25,143 nt of DNA, from positions 1-25,143 of the forward strand of contig CAYVQZ010000065.1 of assembly GCA_964453435.1 (NCBI GenBank). The letters are read 5' to 3'. This document shows positions 15,046 through 24,020 of this stretch, in pieces (within the stretch, counting starts at the first letter, position 1; each line of letters starts with the position of its first letter). Under the pieces are notes generated by a model. The model was not told the DNA's origin. It made no database searches and saw only the letters and a program-made list of their open reading frames with translations. The translations under genes and the position numbers were made by a program. This DNA comes from CAYVQZ01 sp964453435. GTDB lineage: Bacteria > Abyssobacteria > SURF-5.

Positions 15046-15804
15046 ATGATTCGGGCGTTCATTTTTGACTTGGACGGGACTCTTGTCAAGACAGAACTTT
15101 TGAAAGCGCGGTCCTACGCTCAGGCCGTTCTCGAGCTGTGTCCTGACCCGCCGGCCGAGGAGGATGTCCTCGATGCGTTCAAAGAAGTAGTTGGGCTTTC
15201 TCGTCGGCAAGTGGCGCACGCGCTGATCAAAACTTTTGGTCTTGAGGAGTGTCTGAAGGCCAGGATGAGCGGTTTGGGCGTCTCAACCACATGGCAGGCC
15301 TTTGTGCAGGTGCGCATGCGGATTTTCAATTCAATGCTTCAAGACCCAACTGTCCTGCGCAGCCATCGCTGGCCGGATAATCTCGATCTGCTGAAATGGG
15401 CTCGACAAGAAAAATACAAAACCGGCTTAGCCACAAATTCCCGATGCGCCGAAGCTAACCGTGTGTTGGAGATACTCGATATCCGCTCCCAATTCGATTT
15501 CATCGCGACATTGGATGACGTCACGAATGGAAAACCGGACCCGGAAATCTATCATTTGGTGGCACAAGAATTACGCATGTTTCCGGAAGAATGCCTGGCA
15601 ATTGAAGACTCTACTCCGGGAATAAGCGCAGCGCTTGGAGCGGGTATGGAGTGCATTGCCATTACTACCCAATTTACTACAGATAACGTCCACAAGAGTG
15701 GTCTGTTGGATGAAAGATGGATTGTTGACGATCCGACTAGAATAAAATCCGTGGCGCGAGCGTTCATCGAGGAAAAGAAGGCGCCGGCAAAGCCAGCGGA
15801 ATAG
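15046..15804 (+). CDS. HAD-family hydrolase (phosphoglycolate phosphatase / beta-phosphoglucomutase-like)
   Basis: The 252-residue protein has the HAD motifs in order: FDLDGTL with nucleophile Asp8 and acid Asp10, motif II LATNS, motif III Lys163 in NGKPDPEIY, and motif IV IEDSTPG (Glu187/Asp188). A helical cap lies between residues 15 and 95. Members dephosphorylate small phosphates such as 2-phosphoglycolate or sugar phosphates, or isomerise beta-glucose 1-phosphate. The exact substrate cannot be read here. Placement between tal and rpiA suggests a sugar phosphate or a metabolite repair role. AAGGA lies 8 nt before the ATG. A small hairpin (AAGACG/CGTCTT, 15003-15020) is in the 61-nt gap upstream. 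Confidence 0.85.
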   Translation: MIRAFIFDLDGTLVKTELLKARSYAQAVLELCPDPPAEEDVLDAFKEVVGLSRRQVAHALIKTFGLEECLKARMSGLGVSTTWQAFVQVRMRIFNSMLQDPTVLRSHRWPDNLDLLKWARQEKYKTGLATNSRCAEANRVLEILDIRSQFDFIATLDDVTNGKPDPEIYHLVAQELRMFPEECLAIEDSTPGISAALGAGMECIAITTQFTTDNVHKSGLLDERWIVDDPTRIKSVARAFIEEKKAPAKPAE

Positions 15805-15860
15805 TCCCGTTCAAACGCCTCGCTGGCGCCGAGTTCTCGAATGAATGGGAAACCTGAGTG

Positions 15861-16574
15861 ATGGATACCCAAGATGGATTGAAACGTGAAGCGGCGTTTC
15901 GAGCGACGAGCTGCATAGAGTCCGGAATGGTTCTCGGGCTCGGGAGCGGCAGCACCATGACGTTCGTACTGGAACATATCGCGGACCGGTTAAAGCGTGG
16001 GAAGCTAAAGGATATAGTAGGCATTCCCAGTTCCAGTCAAATCGAAAAGCTGGCGCGCTCTCTCGGAGTACAACTCGCTTCCCTCGATGACCACTCCATG
16101 ATTGACCTGACCATTGACGGCGCGGATGAAGTGGATCCCGACTTGAACCTGATAAAAGGACACGGAGGCGCGCTGCTCCGCGAAAAGATACTGGCCCAGT
16201 CCAGCCGGCGTGAAATCATAGTCGTTGACGATTCGAAGCTTTCTCCCGCATTGGGCGAAAAAAGCCGGCTTCCGGTCGAGGTAATCCAGTTTGGCTGGCG
16301 TTCGCAGATACGATATCTGGAATCGTTGGGAGCCCGCGTAACCGTTCGTAAAACGGCAAGCGAAGACCTTTACAGAACCGATCAGGATAACGTGATACTC
16401 GACTGCGATTTCGGCCCGATCCTCGAGCCGGTCCGGTTGGCTGGCAAACTGAAAGAACGCGCCGGCATCGTTGAGCATGGTTTATTCATTGATTGCGCAT
16501 CGGAAGTGATTGTAGCCGGAAAAAGCGGAATCCGCCACCTGACAAGGCAACAGGTCTCCGGACCTTTTCCCTGA
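15861..16574 (+). CDS. rpiA: Ribose-5-phosphate isomerase A
   Basis: The 237-residue isomerase interconverts ribose 5-phosphate and ribulose 5-phosphate. It shows GLGSGST (26-32), the catalytic acidic loop DGADEVD (86-92), KGHGGALLREK with Lys99 and the base Glu108, and the C-terminal AGIVEHGLF. An in-frame GTG at 15858 directly precedes the ATG at 15861, and no strong ribosome site separates them, so the start is uncertain by one codon. The 56-nt gap upstream contains inverted arms GCCAGCG/CGCTGGC (15792-15827) that overlap the end of the HAD gene. Confidence 0.94.
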   Translation: MDTQDGLKREAAFRATSCIESGMVLGLGSGSTMTFVLEHIADRLKRGKLKDIVGIPSSSQIEKLARSLGVQLASLDDHSMIDLTIDGADEVDPDLNLIKGHGGALLREKILAQSSRREIIVVDDSKLSPALGEKSRLPVEVIQFGWRSQIRYLESLGARVTVRKTASEDLYRTDQDNVILDCDFGPILEPVRLAGKLKERAGIVEHGLFIDCASEVIVAGKSGIRHLTRQQVSGPFP

Positions 16575-16594
16575 ATATTCGTGCCGACCTTGGG

Positions 16595-16618
16595 ACCGTG
16601 ACCACGGCTATTCACGGT
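16595..16618 (+). promoter_or_regulatory. Inverted repeat between rpiA and zwf
   Basis: ACCGTGA (16595-16601) and TCACGGT (16612-16618) form a 7-bp stem about 30 nt before the zwf start. A competing hairpin CCGTG-AC-CACGG (16596-16607) shares its 5' arm, so the two are mutually exclusive. This could be an operator or a leader that tunes zwf translation; chance remains possible. Confidence 0.3.
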
Positions 16619-16647
16619 GAGAAACAGTCTGGGAGGGATAAACAGAA

Positions 16648-18192
16648 ATGCTGGAGAAAAGGATACCGATCGAGTTTTCAGAGGAACGAGAAGTCCTTGT
16701 TCGAGAGGCGAAGGAACCGGCCCCCTGTGTCTTCGTTATTTTTGGAGCCACTGGCGATTTGTCCCGGCGCAAGTTGTTCCCTTCGCTCTATCACCTGACG
16801 CTGGACGGAAAACTTCCCGACAATCTTGCCATTATCGGCGCCAGTGTTGAAGAGCAGACGGAGGACAGGTTTCGAGCAAATCTGCGGGAATCAACGGCAA
16901 ATGTCTCCGAAGGGCAGTCGCTTGACGAAAGAGTGTGGGAGCGGCTTGCATCGAGAATCCACTATGTGTCGGGAGATTTCAAGAGGCCGGAGACGTTTCG
17001 AGTTTTGCGCAAGCGTATCACCGAACTTGACAAGAAGTACGGAGCCCGCGGCAACCGGCTGTTCTTCTTCGCGATTCCTCCGAGCATTATCGAAGTTGTT
17101 CTGAGGCAACTGAAAGACGCGGACCTGCTTTATCCAAGGGGCTCTCAGGGAAATGCGTCGTGGGCTCGCGTCATCATTGAGAAACCCTTCGGATATGACC
17201 TTGATTCGGCCCGGCGATTGAATCGCCTGGCGGCGAAACACCTTGAAGAACAAGATATCTTTCGGGTTGACCATTATCTCGGGAAAGAAACGGTTCAAAA
17301 CATCGTCGTCTTTCGGTTCGGCAACTCCATCTTCGAACCGATCTGGAACCGCAAATACATCGACCATATCCAGATAACGGCGGCGGAAGAAATCGGAATC
17401 GAAGGGAGAGGCCCCTTTTACGACGAAACGGGAGTCATTCGGGACATTGTTCAAAATCATCTTTTGCAGATATTGGCGCTCTGCGCCATGGAGCCTCCCG
17501 TCTCCCTAAAAGCCGACGACATACGCAATGAAAAGACGAAGGTTTTTCGGTCTCTCAGGCCCATCGTGGGTGAAACAGCCATCCGAGAGAGCGTTGTGCT
17601 TGGCCAGTATCGAGGTTACCGAAAAGAACCGAAGGTCGCCCCGAATTCGCGAACCCCAACGTATGCGGCGCTGCGAGTGATGATTGACAATTGGCGCTGG
17701 CAGGGCGTGCCGTTCTATTTCCGCGCGGGGAAGCGTTTGTCCAAACGACTGACCGAAATCTCGGTTCATTTCCGGGAAATTCCGTTCTGTCTTTTCGGCG
17801 GAGAGGATGTCTGCAATATTCTTGATAACAATGTCCTTACCATAAGGATTCAACCAAGCGAAGGAATCACCCTCAGTATGCTGTGCAAGGTTCCGGGGGA
17901 TGACCTTTCGGTAAATAGCGTGCTTATGGACTTCAATTACGCGAGGGTCTTTGACAAGAAACCTGTTCACGACGCGTATGAGCGCTTGTTCCTCGATGCC
18001 ATGCGGGGAGACCAGACCCTTTTTTCACGCGCCGACGGAGTCGAGCTGGAATGGTCGTTCGTGACGCCGATTCTGCAAACATGGGAATCGAGCACGGAGG
18101 AACCCTTTCCCTACGAACCCGGGAGCGACGGGCCGGTTGAAGCAAGCGGAATCCTTGTTAGCTCCAAACACGCGTGGAAGGCTCTCACATGA
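16648..18192 (+). CDS. zwf: Glucose-6-phosphate 1-dehydrogenase
   Basis: The 514-residue enzyme oxidises glucose 6-phosphate to 6-phosphogluconolactone with NAD(P)+. The nucleotide-binding turn is FGATGDLSRRKL (32-43), IEKPFGYDL follows, and the substrate motif is DHYLGKE (208-214). The C-terminal domain has RAGKRLSKRLTEISVHF. Length is standard. The N-terminus carries about 25 residues before the Rossmann fold, as in several bacterial forms. GGGAGGGA lies 9 nt before the ATG. The stop overlaps the pgl start in ATGA (18189-18192), indicating translational coupling. The cofactor preference (NAD or NADP) is not decided by the visible motifs. Confidence 0.96.
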   Translation: MLEKRIPIEFSEEREVLVREAKEPAPCVFVIFGATGDLSRRKLFPSLYHLTLDGKLPDNLAIIGASVEEQTEDRFRANLRESTANVSEGQSLDERVWERLASRIHYVSGDFKRPETFRVLRKRITELDKKYGARGNRLFFFAIPPSIIEVVLRQLKDADLLYPRGSQGNASWARVIIEKPFGYDLDSARRLNRLAAKHLEEQDIFRVDHYLGKETVQNIVVFRFGNSIFEPIWNRKYIDHIQITAAEEIGIEGRGPFYDETGVIRDIVQNHLLQILALCAMEPPVSLKADDIRNEKTKVFRSLRPIVGETAIRESVVLGQYRGYRKEPKVAPNSRTPTYAALRVMIDNWRWQGVPFYFRAGKRLSKRLTEISVHFREIPFCLFGGEDVCNILDNNVLTIRIQPSEGITLSMLCKVPGDDLSVNSVLMDFNYARVFDKKPVHDAYERLFLDAMRGDQTLFSRADGVELEWSFVTPILQTWESSTEEPFPYEPGSDGPVEASGILVSSKHAWKALT

Positions 18193-18902
18193 TGCCGCAA
18201 GACCTCATTGTTGTTAATCGACACGACGCATTTCCTGAGATTGCGGCGGAATGGGTCGTCGAGAAGGTCGGTCAAACGATTGCTGCCCGGCGACACTGCA
18301 CGCTGGCGCTTTCGGGCGGTGAGACGCCACGGTCAATTTACGAATATCTTTCACGACCCGATTCTCAGCACGGAATCGAGTGGGAAAAATTGGAGTTCTA
18401 CTTCGGAGACGAACGATGTGTGTCCCCCACCGATATCAATAGCAACTACCGGATGGCTTATGAATCGCTTTTTGCAAAGGCGCCGGTTGCCCCGGGACAG
18501 GTCAACCGTATCGAGGCGGAGCGCGCCGACCGGGACCAGGCCGCCGCGGAGTATGAAGCCAAGCTGCCCCAGCATCTCGATCTGCTCCTGCTGGGCATGG
18601 GAACTGACGGACATACCGCCTCTCTGTTTCCGGGATCGCCCGCGTTGGAGGAGCGGGCGCGGAGGGTTCTGGTCGTCAGGGGACCTAAACCCCCCGTGTG
18701 GCGCATAACCATCACGCCTCCGGTCATCACGAGCGCGCGGCAAACACTCGTCCTGATTTCCGGCAAGGACAAGGCGCCAATGGTGGCCCAGGCGCTCCGT
18801 GAACCTCTCAATCCCAGGAAAATACCAATCCAGTTAGCGGTTAACGGGACATGGATACTCGATGCGTCAGCGGCGGAAGAACTTGTGAGGTCCGGAAGAT
18901 GA
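18189..18902 (+). CDS. pgl: 6-phosphogluconolactonase (DevB type)
   Basis: The 237-residue enzyme hydrolyses 6-phosphogluconolactone. Motifs are LALSGGETPRS (39-49), FYFGDERCVSP with NSNYRMAYESL following, and LLLLGMGTDGHTASLFPG, which is typical of the family. The start is ATG 18189, overlapping the zwf stop by ATGA, with AAGG 7 nt upstream; the next codon is also ATG. The stop overlaps glk by another ATGA. The zwf-pgl-glk run is tightly coupled, consistent with channelled glucose oxidation. Confidence 0.95.
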   Translation: MMPQDLIVVNRHDAFPEIAAEWVVEKVGQTIAARRHCTLALSGGETPRSIYEYLSRPDSQHGIEWEKLEFYFGDERCVSPTDINSNYRMAYESLFAKAPVAPGQVNRIEAERADRDQAAAEYEAKLPQHLDLLLLGMGTDGHTASLFPGSPALEERARRVLVVRGPKPPVWRITITPPVITSARQTLVLISGKDKAPMVAQALREPLNPRKIPIQLAVNGTWILDASAAEELVRSGR

Positions 18903-19885
18903 AAGTTATTGCCGGTGATATCGGAGGAACAAAGTCACTCCTTGCCCTTATAGACATCGACCTGAATCGGCCCGGCTACGACATTATCCGCGAGCGCACG
19001 TTTGAAAGCAGGCGATTTGACTCGCTTGCCGCAGTAGTGAAGGAGTTCCTTCAAGAGACTGGCTCAAAGGCGAAGTCGGCCTGTTTCGGCGTAGCGTGTC
19101 CGTTTGTCGACGGCGAATGTGATGCCACCAACCTGCCCTGGCATATAAAACAAGGCCGGCTGGCTGAGGAAATCAACATCCCCGATACGAGGTTGCTAAA
19201 CGACTTCGAGGCAATCGGCTATGGTCTCGAGCTCCTCGATCCCGACGACTTGGTCTCTTTGCAGGATGGCACGCCGAAGCCGAGCGGCCCGATCGCTCTT
19301 CTTGGAGCGGGCACAGGATTGGGGGAAGCCTTCCTCATATGGGAGGCGGACCGATACCGCGTGCATTCCTCAGAAGGCGGCCATGTCGAATTTGCCCCTC
19401 GAAACAATATCGAGATTGATTTGCTCGAGTTTCTGTGGAAACAGGAGCGCCATGTCTCTTATGAGCGCTTACTCTCGGGTGCCGGAATCGTCGCCATTTA
19501 CAAATATGTTATCCAGAGCGGGAGCGAGCCGGACAATTTGAAAATCCGAGCTGAGATGGAGAAAGAGGATGGCGCGGCCGTTATCTCCCGGCATGCCATT
19601 GCCGGAACTGACCGGGCCTGTGTGAGAGCGCTCGACCTGTTTGTTGGCATTTATGGCGCAGAAGCCGGAAACCTGGCGCTCAAAATTCTGGCGCGGGGTG
19701 GAGTATACCTGGCCGGCGGTATCGCCCCCAAGATAATTGACAAACTGCGCGACGGCGCCTTCATCGAGGCTCTTCGTGACAAAGGGCGGCTCTCTTCCTT
19801 TGTTGAAGATGTCCCCGTCCGCGTGGTCATGAACCCCAAGGTCGGGCTTTTGGGAGCGGCCCTGATAGCTGCCAGAGGCCAATGA
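18899..19885 (+). CDS. glk: Glucokinase (Glk family)
   Basis: The 328-residue kinase phosphorylates glucose with ATP. It begins MKVIAGDIGGTKS with the ATP phosphate loop DIGGTK (7-12). It also has LLNDFEAIGYGL with the catalytic Asp, LLGAGTGLGEAF, and SEGGHVEFAP, which matches the bacterial Glk family and not the ROK family CXCGXXGC zinc motif. The start ATG overlaps the pgl stop, with GAGG about 8 nt upstream. It feeds the zwf step, and free glucose could come from the GH15 enzyme at 706-3417, which is inference. Placement inside a pentose phosphate operon is uncommon but logical. Confidence 0.93.
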   Translation: MKVIAGDIGGTKSLLALIDIDLNRPGYDIIRERTFESRRFDSLAAVVKEFLQETGSKAKSACFGVACPFVDGECDATNLPWHIKQGRLAEEINIPDTRLLNDFEAIGYGLELLDPDDLVSLQDGTPKPSGPIALLGAGTGLGEAFLIWEADRYRVHSSEGGHVEFAPRNNIEIDLLEFLWKQERHVSYERLLSGAGIVAIYKYVIQSGSEPDNLKIRAEMEKEDGAAVISRHAIAGTDRACVRALDLFVGIYGAEAGNLALKILARGGVYLAGGIAPKIIDKLRDGAFIEALRDKGRLSSFVEDVPVRVVMNPKVGLLGAALIAARGQ

Positions 19886-19909
19886 AAAAGAACAAAGAGG
19901 AAGAAGAAT

Positions 19910-21952
19910 ATGACAGATGCCGATAACTCACTCGATCAAATCTGCATAGACACTCTTCGAATATTAGCTGTCGATATGGTTCAGAAGGCTGAATCGGGAC
20001 ATCCCGGCCTCCCCATGGGGGCGGCGCCCCTGGCGTATGTCCTCTGGGCCAAACATTTACGCCATAATCCCAAAGACCCCAAATGGCCTGACCGTGACCG
20101 GTTTGTTCTGTCTGCCGGACACGGAAGCGCTCTGCTTTACTGTTTGCTCCATCTGACCGGATACGACCTCACAATGGAAGACCTCAAGGCTTTTCGACAG
20201 TGGGGCAGTCGCACGCCCGGTCATCCGGAGTACCGCTTGACTCCGGGTGTCGAAGCCACAACCGGTCCGCTTGGTCAAGGCGCCGGGAACGCGGCAGGCA
20301 TGGCCATCGCCGAACGGATGTTGGCGCATCGGTTCAACCGACCCGGCCATACAATTGTTGACCATTACACGTATGCCGTCCTTTCTGACGGAGATTTGAT
20401 GGAGGGCGTTTCCGCGGAGGCCAGCTCCCTCGTCGGGCATCTCAAGCTCGGCAAACTGATTTATCTTTATGATTCGAACAACGTTACCCTCGACGGTCCC
20501 TCCTCGATGGCTTTTTCTACAGAAAAAGTGGCTGAACGATATGAGTCATATGGCTGGCATGTGATGCATGTCGAATACGGGGATACCGACATTAATGCTA
20601 TTGATGAGGCAATTTCCGCCGCCAAAGAAGAGTCATCTCGACCGTCGCTCATAGTGGTTCGGACGACCATCGGATACGGTTCACCCAACAAACAAGGCAC
20701 CTCTGCGGCCCATGGCGCGCCGCTCGGAGCCGATGAAGTCGCCCTGGTGAAGAAAAAGCTGGGGTGGGACCCCGAAAAATTCTTTGTTGTTCCGGATCAA
20801 GCGTTGCGCCGCTTTCGGCAGGCGCGGGATCGAGGGAGTGAGTTTCAGGACGACTGGGAGAGGCAATTCAACCTCTATAGAGAGGCGCATCCCGACCTTG
20901 CCGAGGAGTGGGACCGAACAATGTCGGGAGGGCTTCCAAGTGGCTGGGACAAAGACCTGCCGAAGTGGAAATCCGGTGAATCGGTTGCCACGCGCGAGGC
21001 CTCCGGCAAGGCTTTGAATGCGATTGCGAAACGGACGCCTTGGCTTGTTGGAGGCGATGCAGACCTGTCTGAATCGACCAAAACAAATATTACAAATGGC
21101 GGAGATTTTGACGGACAGACAGGTGAGGGAAGGAACATACATTTCGGGGTGCGCGAGCACGCCATGGGAGCTATCGCCAACGGTTTGGCTTACCACGGCG
21201 GCGTGCGTCCGTTCGTAGCGACATTTTTTGTTTTTTCCGATTATATGCGGCCGGCGGTCCGCCTCGCCGCGCTGAGCGAATTGCCCGTAATATTCGTTTG
21301 GACTCATGATTCGATTGCGCTCGGCGAGGACGGACCGACACATCAGCCCATAGAACACCTCATGTCGTTGCGGGCAATCCCGAATATTACCGTTCTGCGT
21401 CCCGCCGATGCCAACGAGATGACAGAGGCCTATCGGTTCATACTGGAGAACCCGAATGGTCCGGTGGCGCTGGTCCTGTCGAGGCAGAAGCTGCCCGTGA
21501 TGGACAGGGAACGCTGCGGCTCCGCGTCGGGGTTGCGCCGGGGGGCATATGTCCTTCTGGACCCGCCTGCCGGCGCCCCGAGCGCAGTCATTATCGCAAC
21601 CGGCTCCGAAGTTCATCACGCGCTCGAAGCTGGTGAATTGCTCGGCAAGGAGGGCATACCCGTTCGTATTGTCTCCATGCCGTCATGGGAGTTGTTTGCC
21701 GCGCAAAGTCGGGATTACCGAGAGGCCGTCTTGCCGCCCTCCATAAAAGTCCGCGTCTCCGTGGAAGCCGGCGTGACACTTGGGTGGAGCAAGTGGGTGG
21801 GAGAAACGGGAATATCCATTGGGATTAACCGATTCGGCGCGTCCGCGCCGGGAGAAGTCAATGTTGAGCGGCTCGGCTTCACGGCACAGAAAATCGCTGA
21901 AGCAGTGAAGAAGCTCCTGAAGGGTCAAAACGAACACGAAGCAAGAACGTGA
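19910..21952 (+). CDS. tkt: Transketolase
   Basis: The 680-residue thiamine diphosphate enzyme moves two-carbon units between ketose and aldose phosphates. The N-terminal domain has KAESGHPGLPMG, LSAGHGSALLY and the ThDP-binding stretch SDGDLMEGVSAEA through to DSNNVT. The middle domain has NIHFGVREHAMGAIANG, which carries the conserved Glu, and WTHDSIALGEDGPTHQPIEH. The C-terminal domain has RIVSMPSWELF. Length is normal for bacterial transketolase. The ATG has AGGA 8 nt upstream, in the 24-nt gap after glk. The stop TGA overlaps a GTG in the gnd frame at 21949, though gnd more likely starts at 21982. Confidence 0.96.
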   Translation: MTDADNSLDQICIDTLRILAVDMVQKAESGHPGLPMGAAPLAYVLWAKHLRHNPKDPKWPDRDRFVLSAGHGSALLYCLLHLTGYDLTMEDLKAFRQWGSRTPGHPEYRLTPGVEATTGPLGQGAGNAAGMAIAERMLAHRFNRPGHTIVDHYTYAVLSDGDLMEGVSAEASSLVGHLKLGKLIYLYDSNNVTLDGPSSMAFSTEKVAERYESYGWHVMHVEYGDTDINAIDEAISAAKEESSRPSLIVVRTTIGYGSPNKQGTSAAHGAPLGADEVALVKKKLGWDPEKFFVVPDQALRRFRQARDRGSEFQDDWERQFNLYREAHPDLAEEWDRTMSGGLPSGWDKDLPKWKSGESVATREASGKALNAIAKRTPWLVGGDADLSESTKTNITNGGDFDGQTGEGRNIHFGVREHAMGAIANGLAYHGGVRPFVATFFVFSDYMRPAVRLAALSELPVIFVWTHDSIALGEDGPTHQPIEHLMSLRAIPNITVLRPADANEMTEAYRFILENPNGPVALVLSRQKLPVMDRERCGSASGLRRGAYVLLDPPAGAPSAVIIATGSEVHHALEAGELLGKEGIPVRIVSMPSWELFAAQSRDYREAVLPPSIKVRVSVEAGVTLGWSKWVGETGISIGINRFGASAPGEVNVERLGFTAQKIAEAVKKLLKGQNEHEART

Positions 21953-21981
21953 CGAGCCCTCTGATTAAAGGAACGTATGGT

Positions 21982-23433
21982 ATGAAACAAGACAATGAAC
22001 AGCAGAAGTCGGCTCAATTCGGCGTGATCGGACTCGCCGTCATGGGGCGAAACCTGGCCTTGAACGTCTCAGACCACGGCTATTCCGTGGCCGTCTGGAA
22101 TCTGGAAGCAGAGGATACGGAGCGCTTTGCAAAAAGCCATGCGCACAAGGGCATTGTCGGTACGTATACCCTCGAAGAACTGGTCCGTTCGCTCGAGCGT
22201 CCGCGGCGTATCCTCATGATGATAAAGGCGGGACCGCCCGTTGACGAGACCATTGAGAAGCTGAGACCCCTGCTCGACACGAACGACATCCTCATAGACG
22301 GAGGGAATTCATGGTTCAAGGATTCCCAACGCCGTGAACGGTATATCCGGGACTTGGGAATCCGCTTCTTCGGGACAGGTGTGTCAGGCGGAGAAGAAGG
22401 CGCTCGCTGGGGTCCGTCTCTCATGCCCGGCGGGTCTAACGAAGCGTACGAGCGCATTCGCCCGATTCTTGAGGACATTTCGGCGAAAACCGATTCCGGC
22501 CCCTGCGTCACCCTTGTGGGGCCGGACGGCTCCGGCCATTTCGTGAAGATGGTTCATAACGGAATCGAATACGCGGACATGCAACTCATAGCCGAAATCT
22601 ACGACTTCCTTTCACGGGGGATAGGGCTCAACCACCGGGAACTGGCCGATGTATTTGCCGAATGGAATCGCGGCCCGCTGGAGTCCTTTCTGATAGACCT
22701 CACTGCAAAGGTCTTCACCGTAATCGACGAGGAGACCGGCGAACCCCTGGTCGACCTTGTCATGGATAAGGCCGGGCAGAAGGGAACCGGCAAATGGACC
22801 GCCCAGGTCGCGCTCGACCTCGGCGTATCGATTCCCACAATCTCGGCGGCAATCGACGCGCGATTCATTTCCAGCATGAAAGACGAGCGAGTCGCCGCCA
22901 GCCATGAGATTAAGGGACCCAGAGCGAGGGTCGAGAGAGCCGACAAGACCACGTGGACGGAAGCGGCGCGCCATGCGCTCTACGCCGCCAAGGTATGCTC
23001 GTACGCTCAGGGAATGAGCCTTATTCGAGCCGGCTCTGAAGAATACGACTGGGGAATAAACTTGCGGGAAATGGCCCGCATCTGGAAAGGCGGTTGCATC
23101 ATCAGGGCGCGATTGCTGGATTCAATCATGCGCGCATATGAAGAGAATCCCGGATTGAGCAACCTGATTCTCGACAGGGAACTCAAAGGCGCGCTTAATG
23201 CGTCGCAGCGCCCGTGGCGGAAAGTAGTGGCGAAAGCCTGCGCGCGCGGCATCCCCGTGCCTGCATTGAGCGCGTCACTCTCTTACTTCGACAGTTATCG
23301 AACCGCTCGATTACCTCAGAGCTTGACGCAGGCGCAACGCGACGCTTTCGGCTCGCACACTTACGAGCGCCTGGACCATCCGGAAAGAGGCTTCGTGCAT
23401 ACCGACTGGCTCGGGCACGGAAAAAGCGAGTGA
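21982..23433 (+). CDS. gnd: 6-phosphogluconate dehydrogenase, decarboxylating
   Basis: The 483-residue dehydrogenase converts 6-phosphogluconate to ribulose 5-phosphate and CO2. The NADP-binding turn is FGVIGLAVMGRNLALN near the N-terminus. GGNSWFKDSQRRER, GVSGGEEGARWGPSLMPGG and KMVHNGIEYADMQLI with the catalytic Lys follow. DKAGQKGTGKW and a C-terminal YFDSYRTARLPQ complete the family pattern. ATG 21982 has AAAGGA 9 nt upstream. The frame is open back to a GTG at 21949 that overlaps the tkt stop, but the extra 11 residues have no support. The gene ends 6 nt before the sigma factor start. Confidence 0.96.
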   Translation: MKQDNEQQKSAQFGVIGLAVMGRNLALNVSDHGYSVAVWNLEAEDTERFAKSHAHKGIVGTYTLEELVRSLERPRRILMMIKAGPPVDETIEKLRPLLDTNDILIDGGNSWFKDSQRRERYIRDLGIRFFGTGVSGGEEGARWGPSLMPGGSNEAYERIRPILEDISAKTDSGPCVTLVGPDGSGHFVKMVHNGIEYADMQLIAEIYDFLSRGIGLNHRELADVFAEWNRGPLESFLIDLTAKVFTVIDEETGEPLVDLVMDKAGQKGTGKWTAQVALDLGVSIPTISAAIDARFISSMKDERVAASHEIKGPRARVERADKTTWTEAARHALYAAKVCSYAQGMSLIRAGSEEYDWGINLREMARIWKGGCIIRARLLDSIMRAYEENPGLSNLILDRELKGALNASQRPWRKVVAKACARGIPVPALSASLSYFDSYRTARLPQSLTQAQRDAFGSHTYERLDHPERGFVHTDWLGHGKSE

Positions 23434-23439
23434 GGCCCG

Positions 23440-24018
23440 ATGAAACCGCAAGTTTCCGACCCGTCCACATGGGTAGACGAGTACGGCGATTATCTGTTTC
23501 GCTACGCGATGTTGATGCTTCGCGATGCCACGCGCGCCGAGGACGCCGTGCAAGAGACGTTTCTTGCCGCCCTCGCCGCCCGCGAGAGTTTTTCCGGTCG
23601 CTCCTCGATGAAGACCTGGCTGGTCGGAATCCTCAAACATAAGATTGCCGACCAGTTCAGAAGAGCAAGCCGGGAAAACCCCGCCGAAGATGTTGAAGAC
23701 AACTCGCCAGACCTTGAAGAGCCTTTTGACGAGAAGGGGCGCTGGAAAGCGGGTCCGAGTGGCTGGGTCATCAATCCAAGGACGATCCTTGAGAAGAAAG
23801 AGTTTTGGGAAGCGTTCCAAGGGTGCCTGTCCGAACTCCCCGAACGCCATTCGAATGCGTTCTTATTGCGGGAGGTGGAGGACCTTAACGCACGAGAGGT
23901 CTGCGACATATTGCAGATCACCGAAAAAAATCTTTGGGTAATGCTTTATCGTGCGCGCATGCGCCTGAGGCGGTGCCTGGAAGTCAACTGGTTTGAGGAA
24001 AACGTGGAGGTGAGGTGA
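23440..24018 (+). CDS. ECF-type RNA polymerase sigma-70 family factor
   Basis: The 192-residue protein has sigma region 2 (YLFRYAMLMLRDATRAEDAVQETFLAAL, then SFSGRSSMKTWLVGILKHKIAD) and region 4 (LPERHSNAFLLREVEDLNAREVCDILQITEKNLWVMLYRARMRLR) joined by an acidic linker of about 60 residues. Regions 1 and 3 are lacking, as in extracytoplasmic function sigma factors. AGG lies upstream within the 6-nt gap after gnd, so it is probably transcribed with the pentose phosphate operon, perhaps plus its own promoter. The next gene is a zinc-finger anti-sigma factor. The ECF group is not assigned. Confidence 0.93.
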   Translation: MKPQVSDPSTWVDEYGDYLFRYAMLMLRDATRAEDAVQETFLAALAARESFSGRSSMKTWLVGILKHKIADQFRRASRENPAEDVEDNSPDLEEPFDEKGRWKAGPSGWVINPRTILEKKEFWEAFQGCLSELPERHSNAFLLREVEDLNAREVCDILQITEKNLWVMLYRARMRLRRCLEVNWFEENVEVR

Positions 24019-24020
24019 GG

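Noticed and set aside
13815..15089. Antisense frame of 424 codons opposite tal
   Set aside because: Transaldolase on the plus strand is unmistakable; the long antisense frame is a codon-bias shadow with no ribosome site.
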